A stretch of DNA of 7,452 nucleotides from contig CAMWIG010000100.1 in the NCBI GenBank assembly GCA_947174295.1, forward strand, positions 1 to 7,452, written 5' to 3'. Made by a program: the position numbers and the translations under genes. Position 1 is the first letter of the stretch. Each line of letters starts with the position of its first letter. This DNA is from an uncultured Alistipes sp. GTDB lineage: Bacteria > Bacteroidota > Bacteroidia > Bacteroidales > Rikenellaceae. This document shows, piece after piece, positions 1 to 6,123 of this stretch. The notes under the pieces are model-generated. The model saw only the letters and a list, made by a program, of their open reading frames with translations, was not told the origin of the DNA and did no database searches.

Positions 1-149
1 ATGGTGTGGAGGATGAGCCGGTAACCGCGTCCCTGCAACTCTTTCAGTACGGGAATCGCACCCAGGTCACGGCCGATTTCCGGGTATTCGTGGGTTACTA
101 TCGTGCCGTCGAAATCGACGGCTATGACCAAACCGTTATTGGATGCCAT
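1..149 (-). CDS. HAD-family hydrolase, N-terminal part (gene cut by window edge)
   Basis: Only the first 49 codons are present; the gene continues past base 1. Reading starts at the ATG at 149-147. The N-terminus contains VDFDGT at residues 11-16, the HAD motif I, with Asp12 as the expected nucleophile and Asp14 as the general acid/base. Residues 45-49 (LILHT) fit HAD motif II, a hydrophobic strand ending in Thr. The close spacing of the two motifs suggests a small HAD protein without a large N-proximal cap. From memory it resembles the short Bacteroidales HAD proteins of the BT_0820 kind, whose substrate is not established. The start lies 5 bases after the tyrosine-kinase stop, so it is almost certainly co-transcribed with it. 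This placement suggests a link to polysaccharide or sugar-phosphate metabolism, but that is inference. Family is fairly sure; substrate is unknown. Confidence 0.85.
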   Translation of the reverse strand, partial: MASNNGLVIAVDFDGTIVTHEYPEIGRDLGAIPVLKELQGRGYRLILHT

Positions 150-154
150 TGCTG

Positions 155-2575
155 TTATTGCTTGTTTTTAGAGAACAGATTCTTGACCGAAGCGAAGAAT
201 CCGCCCTTATTGGTTTTGCCGTTTTCCAGACCGTAGCCGTAGGAATAGCCGTAACCGTATCCGTAGCCGTATCGGTAGTGGTTCGTTCCTGTCGAGCCGT
301 TGAGCACCACGCACATGTTGTGGAACTTCTTCTCGCGGTACAGCCGCTCGATGTCGGGCAGCTGCCGGCGGTCGAGAAGACCCTCGCGAACGACGTAGAT
401 GCAGAGGTCGCACAGACGGTCGCATATCATGGCGTCGGCCACGTTCATCGCCGGTACGCTGTCGATGAGGATGTAGTCGTAAGAGCCTTCGAGCTCCTTG
501 ACGACGGCATCCAGACGCTTCGAGAGCAGCATTTCGGCAGGGTTGGGCGGCATCGGACCTGCGGCGATGATGTCGAGATTCTTGTGGATGCCGCTCGGGA
601 TGATTACATCGCGAATGTCGGTCACCTTGCCCGAAATATAACCCGACATGCCCTCCGCGCTGCCTTTGCCGAGGTATTTCGACAGAGTGCGGCGGCGCAG
701 GTCGAGGTCGAGAAGGACTACCTTCTTGTCGGTCATGGCGAGCGTCATGGCGGTATTCATCGTGATGAACGTCTTTCCTGCGTGGGGATTCGACGAGGTG
801 ATGAGTATCGTCTTCATCTTCTCCGACTGCGCGTTCATGAATGTCATGTTCGAACGGAGCATGCGGAATGCCTCCGAAACGGTGTCGCGGCCGTTCTCGC
901 GCACGGCGATGCCCTTGACGGTCGAACCCGTGTGCTGCGGAATGTCGCCGAGGAACGGAACGCTCAGGTTGTCCTCGATGTCCTTTCGGCCGCGAATAGA
1001 GGTGTTGAGCATTTCGAGCATATAGAAGATTACGAACGGAATGCCGAGACCGATTAATAGTGCGGCGAGCATGATAATCGACGATTTCGGTGCTACGGGA
1101 GCCGCCGGGCCGAACGAGAAGTCGATGACGCGTGCGTTGCTCTCGGTGATGGCGTGCGCCAGCTCGTTCTCCTCGCGTTTGTTGAGCAGGTAGAGGTAGA
1201 GCTCCTCCTTGACGCGCTGCTGGCGGGTGATGCTCAGGATGGCCTTCTCCTGCGTCGGAGCGGAGGTGATGCGGCTGTTGGCCTGCTCCTCCTCGTTGCG
1301 GAATGTGCTGAGCTGCATGCGCAGGGTCGAAATGTGGGAGTCGAGCGCTGCGATTATCGACTGCCGGATTGCGGCCAGTTCGCGGTCGAGCTGGCTGATG
1401 ACGGGGCTGTTGGTCGACGCCTCCGTTGCGAGTTTTTCACGACGTAGCACTCCGACGTTATAGGTCGTAATCTGAGTGTTGATATTCGCGTTGTTGATGC
1501 CCACGATAGTAGGAATCAGCGCATTGATGTTGCTCTTGTCGAGAAGGTACTCCTTGATGTACTCGGCCATCTGAATCTGGTTTTCGAGTTCGAGCGACTC
1601 GCTCTTGTACTTCGAGCTCTCGGAGAGCGAACGGCTCGCTTCGGTCGAAAGGTCGATAACCTGATTCTTCTTCTTGAACTCCTCGATATTGCGGTCTACG
1701 TCGCCGAGCTCCCGTCCTACGACTTCCAGACGGTCGGCGATGAACTTGGCCGTCGCACGCGACACGGAGCGCTTCTCGTCGATGGCATCGTCGTTATAGG
1801 CGTTGATGAGCGTGTTGATTACGTCGTCGGCGCGCTGTGCTACCGTGTTGTTCATCGAGATGGTGACGATGGACGAGAGTTTGTTGGCCACATTGCAGTG
1901 CACCGCTCCGCGATAGGCGTTGACGACAGCTTCGATATTGCCTTTCGACACGTCGATTGCCTGTCCGAAATACTTTTCGTGCAAGTAGAGCGTGGGGTTG
2001 ATTACGATTTGGCCGATAGGTGTCGAAATCGTATCGCCGAGATGTCCCTTAACGACATCTTTGCGGCTGTCTTCGATCGAGAAGTTGGTGACGAGAACAG
2101 TCGAATCGGGTTGCAGCGTAGCCGAGAACGCAAGACTTTGCTGAGGAATGTTGTTGATGAACGTAACCTCGATAGGGGAGCGGCGATAGAGATCTATCTT
2201 GCGGAATGTCCCTTCGGTGGTGTAGTTTATCGTGAGGTTCAGTTTGTCCACCACCTTGCGCATGAGACGGCGCGATTGGAGGACGTACACCTCGTTGTCC
2301 ACATTGCGGCGGGTCGATACTCCCGACAGATCGCTGAGTGCCGTGATGTCCATGTCGCCGCCCTTGCGCGAGTCCTTGACGAGAATCGTCGCCTCGCGAT
2401 GGTAGATTTTGGGCGTCGTTTTGAGGTAGAATGCAGCGAACAGCAAGCATACGAACACCGACAGTCCGAACCAGTACCAGTTTCGCAGAACCATCTGCAA
2501 AATATCGTGTACGGAGAATGACGGAGAATCGAGATTGCCGTTGTCTGCGGCATAATTGGTATTCTGTTCTGCCAT
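155..2575 (-). CDS. Wzc-like polysaccharide co-polymerase / BY-family tyrosine autokinase
   Basis: This 806-residue inner-membrane protein has the full Wzc layout. A short cytoplasmic N-terminus is followed by TM1 (about residues 35-52), a long periplasmic Wzz-type region with helical coiled-coil stretches (about 275-345 and 395-460), a Pro-containing segment (490-496), TM2 (about 499-520), and a cytoplasmic P-loop kinase domain (about 560-760). Visible motifs are Walker A near 594-602 with Gly600-Lys601-Thr602, Walker A' at 619-625 with Asp623 and Asp625, and Walker B at 702-705 ending in Asp705. The tail has eight Tyr at alternating positions 767-781, the expected autophosphorylation cluster. 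The family controls chain length and export of capsule or exopolysaccharide with a Wza-type outer-membrane partner through cycles of Tyr phosphorylation. That partner lies 3 bases upstream, so the two are one transcript. Walker A reads N-P-H-A-G-K-T rather than the common P-G-x-G-K form. Function is well supported; the polysaccharide is unknown. Confidence 0.95.
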   Translation of the reverse strand: MAEQNTNYAADNGNLDSPSFSVHDILQMVLRNWYWFGLSVFVCLLFAAFYLKTTPKIYHREATILVKDSRKGGDMDITALSDLSGVSTRRNVDNEVYVLQSRRLMRKVVDKLNLTINYTTEGTFRKIDLYRRSPIEVTFINNIPQQSLAFSATLQPDSTVLVTNFSIEDSRKDVVKGHLGDTISTPIGQIVINPTLYLHEKYFGQAIDVSKGNIEAVVNAYRGAVHCNVANKLSSIVTISMNNTVAQRADDVINTLINAYNDDAIDEKRSVSRATAKFIADRLEVVGRELGDVDRNIEEFKKKNQVIDLSTEASRSLSESSKYKSESLELENQIQMAEYIKEYLLDKSNINALIPTIVGINNANINTQITTYNVGVLRREKLATEASTNSPVISQLDRELAAIRQSIIAALDSHISTLRMQLSTFRNEEEQANSRITSAPTQEKAILSITRQQRVKEELYLYLLNKREENELAHAITESNARVIDFSFGPAAPVAPKSSIIMLAALLIGLGIPFVIFYMLEMLNTSIRGRKDIEDNLSVPFLGDIPQHTGSTVKGIAVRENGRDTVSEAFRMLRSNMTFMNAQSEKMKTILITSSNPHAGKTFITMNTAMTLAMTDKKVVLLDLDLRRRTLSKYLGKGSAEGMSGYISGKVTDIRDVIIPSGIHKNLDIIAAGPMPPNPAEMLLSKRLDAVVKELEGSYDYILIDSVPAMNVADAMICDRLCDLCIYVVREGLLDRRQLPDIERLYREKKFHNMCVVLNGSTGTNHYRYGYGYGYGYSYGYGLENGKTNKGGFFASVKNLFSKNKQ
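233..277 (-). repeat. Degenerate TACGGN hexamer repeat encoding the Tyr-Gly tail of the BY-kinase
   Basis: On the minus strand, TAC/TAT codons alternate with mostly GGN codons across residues 767-781 of the kinase gene. Eight Tyr codons are separated by one Arg, one Ser and five Gly codons. At DNA level this is a short, imperfect hexanucleotide tandem repeat. It codes for the C-terminal tyrosine cluster that BY-kinases use for autophosphorylation. Repeat-unit gain or loss would be in frame and would change the number of Tyr sites by one per unit. Confidence 0.8.
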
Positions 2576-2578
2576 GAC

Positions 2579-3370
2579 TTATTTTGTTAATGTTACGATA
2601 AGAGTCGCAATTGATATGACGATGCTCGTAGCCGATATCCAGAACGAACGGTTGGGGTTGATTTCGCCGGTCTGGGCCTTGTACTTGTTGGGTTCGACGT
2701 AGACGATGTCGTTCTGTTGCAGGTAGTAGTAGGGAGTTCCCATTACGCCCTCTTTCGACGTGAGGTCTACCTTCCCGACTACGCGCTTGCCGTCCATCTC
2801 GCGGATAACCTTCACATTGTTGCGGACGCCGTATATCGTCAGGTCGCCGGCCATGGCCAGTGCGTCGAATACGGTGATGCGGTCGTTGACGATGTCGAAC
2901 TGTCCGGGATGCGACACCTCTCCGAGCACCGATATCTTCATGTCGGCGAACTGCACGTTGACCGTCGGGTCGCTGATAAAGCGGCCGTCTATGATTTTCT
3001 GTTCGATATCGCGCGCCAGTTCGGTCCGGGTCTTGCCTGCGCACTCGATTTCGCCGATGATGGGCATCACGAGTTTGCCGTACTCGTCGACAGTGCGAAC
3101 CTGCAATGTGGTCGTCGACGTCTGTCCGTATCCGGCGGGAGTTCCCGAGAGCGAATTGAACGACGTGGCCGTATTGAACGGAGCTGCGAGCTCAGGGTCT
3201 TTGCTGTTCACCACGATCGTGAGTTTGTCGAGCGGCTTTATGCGAATCTGATACTCCTCGGTGATTTTTTCCGGGGTATTTATCCGTGCATCCTGAATGT
3301 AATTCACCCGTTTGGACGCTGCGCACGAGCACAAAAAAACTGCGATAGCAGCAATGATAAGCTGTTTCAT
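2579..3370 (-). CDS. Wza-like polysaccharide export lipoprotein
   Basis: This 263-residue protein begins with a lipoprotein signal: Lys3, a hydrophobic core at 4-13, and a lipobox ending in Cys16 (L-C-S-C), the predicted lipidation site. Residues about 40-140 fit the Poly_export domain (PF02563-like), with 'IKPLDKL' at 44-50 and 'GEIECAGKT' at 106-114. A SLBB-type segment follows (about 145-225, including 'VLGEVSHPGQF'). A hydrophobic stretch at 243-262 fits the C-terminal outer-membrane helix of Wza. The size matches the short Bacteroidetes version rather than the approximately 380-residue E. coli Wza. The family forms the outer-membrane exit channel for capsule or exopolysaccharide and works with the Wzc-type protein encoded 3 bases downstream. 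The ATG at 3370-3368 is preferred because it gives the signal peptide at once and sits about 20 bases below a consensus promoter. Confident on family. Confidence 0.94.
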   Translation of the reverse strand: MKQLIIAAIAVFLCSCAASKRVNYIQDARINTPEKITEEYQIRIKPLDKLTIVVNSKDPELAAPFNTATSFNSLSGTPAGYGQTSTTTLQVRTVDEYGKLVMPIIGEIECAGKTRTELARDIEQKIIDGRFISDPTVNVQFADMKISVLGEVSHPGQFDIVNDRITVFDALAMAGDLTIYGVRNNVKVIREMDGKRVVGKVDLTSKEGVMGTPYYYLQQNDIVYVEPNKYKAQTGEINPNRSFWISATSIVISIATLIVTLTK

Positions 3371-3396
3371 CTGTTTCTGTTTTCTGATTTTGGGGG

Positions 3397-3428
3397 CAAA
3401 ATTACTTATTTGCCGCTAAAAATCCTAA
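3397..3428 (-). promoter_or_regulatory. Bacteroidetes-type promoter for the export operon
   Basis: On the minus strand, TAATTTTG (3404-3397) is an exact match to the -7 consensus TAnnTTTG. Twenty bases upstream is TTAG (3428-3425), one mismatch from the -33 consensus TTTG. Transcription would start near 3390-3392, giving a leader of about 20 bases before the ATG at 3370. The -7 box lies inside an inverted repeat, GGCAAA/TTTGCC (3396-3401 and 3410-3415, 8-base spacer), which could act as an operator. This promoter means the export genes need not depend on read-through from the response-regulator gene. Confidence 0.65.
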
Positions 3429-3462
3429 TATTAAGGTCGCATTTTTGATGCGTCGGACGGTT

Positions 3463-4245
3463 TTATTTCTCCTCCAACCAATCCATGAAGTCGCCGATGC
3501 GAAAGCGGCTGACGAACGCCTCGAAATCCGATTTCGGTTGCAGCGTCAATTTGAGCCGGTTGTTCGCCTGCTTCGATATGGAATTTATCGAACCGATGGC
3601 GACTATGCAGCTGCGCGATATGCGGAAAAAGTTGTCGGGGTCTATCGAATCGGATATCGAGTCGAGCGACTGATCGACTATGTGGCGCTTGCCCTCGAAC
3701 GTCATGAGCATCGTGCTCTTGTCTTCGGCGTAGAAATAGGCTATGTCGCAGGCGTTCACTATCGTTATGCGGTCGCCGATGCGTATGACGAAGCGTCGTT
3801 TGTAGGGATGTTCGCGGCGTTCGAGCGCTGAGCGCAGCGCTGCGATGTCGACGGGTTGCGACGGAGTTTTGGCGGCCAGTCTGCGGCGGCAGCGCTCCAC
3901 GGCGCGGCGCAGCTCGTCGGTGTCGAGCGGTTTGAGTATGTAGTCCACGCTGTCGATGCCGAATGCCCGCAGGGCGTAGCTGTCGTAGGCAGTCACAATC
4001 ACCACGTCGGCGTGCACCTCCGTGAGGTCGAATATGTCGAAGCACATTCCGTCCGACAGCTCCACGTCCATGAATATCACGTCCGCCGTGTTGGCCGGGT
4101 TTCGCAGAAACTCCACGGTTCCGGCGACCGACTCCGCCGTGCCGACTATCTCTATGTCGTCGAACATGCGTGCGAGGGCATTCACCAGGTTGGTTCTCGA
4201 CGGAGCTTCGTCCTCGACTATGAGTGCTTTCATCTTGGGTTTCAT
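3463..4245 (-). CDS. LytTR-family response regulator
   Basis: This is a 260-residue two-domain transcription regulator. The N-terminal receiver domain (about 5-125) shows the acidic pair Glu11-Asp12, phospho-acceptor Asp60 in 'VIFMDVELSDG', Thr85 in 'VTAY' and Lys105 in 'ILKPLD', so all phosphorylation-site residues are present. The C-terminal LytTR DNA-binding domain (about 150-255) includes 'IAYFYAEDKSTML' and 'FFRISRSCIVAI'. The family binds direct repeats upstream of target genes. The open frame runs back to 4575 inside the kinase gene, but receiver homology begins only at 'MKALIVEDE', so the ATG at 4245 is chosen; the ATG at 4233 (256 residues) is equally possible. It lies 74 bases after the kinase stop and is probably co-transcribed with it. 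A small hairpin (CCGAA/TTCGG, 4279-4293) sits in that gap. Partner by position is the adjacent LytS-type kinase. Confidence 0.93.
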   Translation of the reverse strand: MKPKMKALIVEDEAPSRTNLVNALARMFDDIEIVGTAESVAGTVEFLRNPANTADVIFMDVELSDGMCFDIFDLTEVHADVVIVTAYDSYALRAFGIDSVDYILKPLDTDELRRAVERCRRRLAAKTPSQPVDIAALRSALERREHPYKRRFVIRIGDRITIVNACDIAYFYAEDKSTMLMTFEGKRHIVDQSLDSISDSIDPDNFFRISRSCIVAIGSINSISKQANNRLKLTLQPKSDFEAFVSRFRIGDFMDWLEEK

Positions 4246-4319
4246 TGTCGTTCGTTTTACATTTCGCTCCGGCACGGCCCGAACCGCATTCGGCTCTGCG
4301 TCCGGCCTGTCGGAAGATT

Positions 4320-5741
4320 TTACAATAATGGCAGCCGCACCGTAAAGCGCTCTTCGTCGCGGACTATCTCGATCTCGCGGCCCGCGATGTCGGCGTATTG
4401 TCTTCGGATGTTGGCCAGTCCGAGCCGTGTCGACGGCTGGCGGCTGATGCGCGGTTGCAGGTTGTTCGTTACGGTGAGCATCCGCTCGTCGGCCGATATC
4501 GTTATGCGCAGCGGCGATGCGGCGCTTACGGAGTTGTGCTTGGTGGCGTTCTCGATGAGCATCTGCACGCCGCACGGCACGACGTGGCGCTGATTAGCCT
4601 CGTCGGGTATGCGTTTTTCGATTATCAGGCCGTCGGCGAACCGCTCTTTCAGCAGGTCGATGTACATGTCGGTGAACGAGAGCTCTTCGCCGACGCTTAC
4701 CAGCACCTCCTCTTCGTTTTTGAGCATGTAGCGGTAGAGTCCGGCCAACTTGCGTATGTAGGCTCCTGCGCGTTCGTTTTCGCCGCTCTGCACCAGGAAG
4801 TCGAGTATGTTTAGCGAGTTGAACAGAAAGTGGGGGTTGATTTGCTGTTTGAGTTTGGTGTATTTGTATTGTTCCTGGTGCTTCTTCTCTCTCTCGTCGC
4901 GGATGGCCTTCCGCGATGCGGCGACGTAGCGGATTAGAGCGAATACGGCGAAAACGATTATCGTCGTGAGCAGCGTCACGGCGTAGAGCCCTGCGAAGTC
5001 GCGTATTTCGAAGCGGGGGCCTGGCCACTCCCACGAAATGGGGAAGTTGCAGTAGACGATGAGCGCCAGCGGTGCGGGGAACAGCACGAGGAAAGCCGCT
5101 GCTGCTGCGTCGTGCCGCGGATTGCGGACTTCGCGGTCGCGTCTGCGCCACAGTGCGGTGAAGATTGCGTTTCCGCATACGAGCGTCAGCATTGCGAACG
5201 TGTTGGCGAATACCCGGCCGAACTCGGCGTAGATGCCTCCCCGTTCGGCGAAATAGGGGGCGCGGAACAGCAGCGAATAGGTTATGCGGAAGAGCAGAAT
5301 GGCCGACGCCACGATGATAATCTGCCGCGTGCCCACTATCCAGCCGTCGCGGCTGCCGGCCGTCGGTATCCGTTGGTGCCGGGCCAGAAGCGAGGCCGAC
5401 CATCCGAACGCCTCGGTGAGCAGGAAGGTGACTGTGGCCGATGCGGCGAGCCACGAACCTATGACATCGTAGAGCGCCTGTCCGAGATAGAGACCTGCCA
5501 GGTAGCCCGTGAACGTGACGATGAGAATAAGCACGGCGGTCAGCTCCACCGGGAAGCGCTTGCGCGATGCTATGACGGCTATCATCGAAATCGAGAGTAC
5601 GGTGAGCGGTATGTCGTCGTGGTAGTCGAGCATGCGCGCAACGACCGTTATCGCCGCATGCGCCGCGGCGAAAAGGTGTATGACCGCGCCCGTTCCGTCG
5701 GAGGCCGGGGCACGTCGTTTATGTTCGGAAAACGCTGACAT
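4320..5741 (-). CDS. LytS/YehU-type membrane sensor histidine kinase
   Basis: This 473-residue protein has an N-terminal half rich in hydrophobic segments (roughly six to eight, at about 18-37, 44-60, 66-86, 90-108, 136-158, 178-196, 212-232 and 250-271). A charged linker (275-296) leads into a His_kinase domain (PF06580-like) with 'QQINPHFLFNSLN' at 299-311, where His304 is the phospho-acceptor. The ATPase part has an N-box at 392-403 (Glu397-Asn398, His402-Asn403) and a G-box near 438-446 containing Gly441-Leu442 and Asn444-Ile445. This architecture belongs to kinases that pair with LytTR regulators, and such a regulator is the next gene. No periplasmic binding domain is obvious, so the signal is probably sensed in or at the membrane. 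The ATG at 5741 lies about 15 bases below the predicted transcription start of a consensus promoter, which supports it. The ligand is unknown. Confidence 0.93.
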   Translation of the reverse strand: MSAFSEHKRRAPASDGTGAVIHLFAAAHAAITVVARMLDYHDDIPLTVLSISMIAVIASRKRFPVELTAVLILIVTFTGYLAGLYLGQALYDVIGSWLAASATVTFLLTEAFGWSASLLARHQRIPTAGSRDGWIVGTRQIIIVASAILLFRITYSLLFRAPYFAERGGIYAEFGRVFANTFAMLTLVCGNAIFTALWRRRDREVRNPRHDAAAAAFLVLFPAPLALIVYCNFPISWEWPGPRFEIRDFAGLYAVTLLTTIIVFAVFALIRYVAASRKAIRDEREKKHQEQYKYTKLKQQINPHFLFNSLNILDFLVQSGENERAGAYIRKLAGLYRYMLKNEEEVLVSVGEELSFTDMYIDLLKERFADGLIIEKRIPDEANQRHVVPCGVQMLIENATKHNSVSAASPLRITISADERMLTVTNNLQPRISRQPSTRLGLANIRRQYADIAGREIEIVRDEERFTVRLPLL

Positions 5742-5760
5742 CGTCGATGTGTTGAAGATT

Positions 5761-5792
5761 CAAAGTTATGCTTTTTTTGTCGAAAAAGCAAA
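5761..5792 (-). promoter_or_regulatory. Consensus Bacteroidetes promoter of the kinase/regulator operon
   Basis: On the minus strand, TTTG (5792-5789) is followed after exactly 20 bases by TAACTTTG (5768-5761), a full match to both the -33 (TTTG) and -7 (TAnnTTTG) elements. The expected start near 5754-5756 leaves a short leader of about 15 bases before the kinase ATG at 5741. It is the best promoter match in the window. Confidence 0.8.
5769..5790. promoter_or_regulatory. Inverted repeat filling the promoter spacer (possible operator)
   Basis: Two perfect 8-base arms, TGCTTTTT (5769-5776) and AAAAAGCA (5783-5790), are separated by 6 bases. The dyad occupies almost the whole 20-base spacer between the -33 and -7 boxes of the kinase promoter and overlaps two bases of the -33 box. 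A protein bound here would block RNA polymerase, so a repressor site or autoregulatory site is possible. The arms are A/T-rich, so chance is not excluded. Confidence 0.4.
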
Positions 5793-5844
5793 TTCAGCCC
5801 CCGGTATGTTCTGTCGCGGCAGGCGGCAGCTCGGCCGGGAGGCG

Positions 5845-5864
5845 GTGAAATTTAAAAATTTTAC
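5845..5864. repeat. 20-base near-perfect AT-rich palindrome
   Basis: The half-sites GTGAAATTT and AAATTTTAC flank a two-base AA centre. All nine pairs match except one G-T. It stands out as an AT island in GC-rich DNA. It could be a protein-binding site between the divergent genes. It lacks the GC-rich stem and T-run of a classical terminator. Confidence 0.4.
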
Positions 5865-5882
5865 AAATGCGGGGCCGACGGT

Positions 5883-5898
5883 CGTCCGAGCCCGGACG
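5883..5898. repeat. GC-rich hairpin (6-base stem, 4-base loop)
   Basis: CGTCCG (5883-5888) and CGGACG (5893-5898) are perfect inverted arms around AGCC. The stem is GC-rich and stable for its size. No T-run follows on either strand, so it is not a standard intrinsic terminator. It may be part of a structured RNA or simply chance in GC-rich DNA. Confidence 0.3.
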
Positions 5899-5911
5899 CA
5901 TTATATTATAA

Positions 5912-5934
5912 GGTGCGATGCCGCGCATCGTGCC
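5912..5934. repeat. Hairpin with 10-base stem including two G-T pairs
   Basis: The inner arms CGATGC (5916-5921) and GCATCG (5925-5930) are perfect around a 3-base loop. The stem extends outward by four more pairs (two wobble, two G-C) to 5912 and 5934. It directly follows a short AT palindrome, TTATA-T-TATAA (5901-5911). Function is unknown. Confidence 0.35.
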
Positions 5935-6044
5935 GCCGCAGCTTCGTCAGTCGCTCGTTTCGTGCATTTCGGCAGCCGTTTGCGACAGTCCGGGCGGTCC
6001 GTTGTGTCGTTCGTCGTGCCCGAATTGCAGTTCGTCCGCGGGAT

Positions 6045-6076
6045 ATTGCGTAAGAAATTTAATGTATTTAATTTTG
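6045..6076 (+). promoter_or_regulatory. Bacteroidetes-type promoter for the sugar transporter
   Basis: TAATTTTG (6069-6076) exactly matches the -7 consensus TAnnTTTG. Twenty bases upstream, ATTG (6045-6048) is one mismatch from the -33 consensus TTTG. The predicted start near 6082 gives a leader of roughly 40 bases that is AT-rich up to the ATG at 6124, typical of Bacteroidales translation initiation without a Shine-Dalgarno site. Confidence 0.6.
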
Positions 6077-6123
6077 TATAATGAACTTCAATTTGATAAA
6101 CAGGGAACAGAATTATTAAAAAT

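Larger units (their letters stand above)
5793..6044. other. Intergenic region between divergent promoters, with several dyads and no convincing gene
   Basis: The stretch between the kinase promoter and the transporter promoter is about 250 bases, GC-rich overall with two AT-rich islands (5845-5864 and 5899-5911). No tRNA or known riboswitch fold was recognised. It contains four inverted repeats within about 90 bases (5845-5864, 5883-5898, 5901-5911, 5912-5934). The best small reading frame on the minus strand runs from an ATG at 5928 to a stop at 5796-5794 (44 codons) and has no recognisable homology. A second minus-strand frame without an ATG start near its beginning is open at 6087-5947. 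None is strong enough to call as a gene. Confidence 0.6.

Noticed and set aside
143..1057. Long plus-strand open frame (304 codons) antisense to the tyrosine kinase gene
   Set aside because: It is a GC-driven shadow of a gene with complete family motifs; its translation is full of His/Arg/Val runs and shows no domain.
3438..3452. Hairpin CGCAT/ATGCG after the response regulator gene as a terminator
   Set aside because: The stem is only 5 bases, the loop is as long as the stem, and no T-run follows directly on the minus strand.
4246..4575. N-terminal extension of the response regulator into the kinase gene
   Set aside because: The extra 110 residues are Arg/His-rich, overlap the kinase ATPase domain and precede the receiver domain start; the ATG at 4245 gives the normal family length.
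5632..6081. Plus-strand frame (149 codons) starting inside the kinase gene
   Set aside because: It begins antisense to the kinase N-terminus, crosses its promoter and the dyad cluster, and has no domain or initiation signal.
5947..6087. Minus-strand open frame ending at TGA 5947-5949 with a protein-like composition
   Set aside because: It has no ATG near its beginning, covers the transporter promoter and resembles no known family; at best a relic of a gene end.
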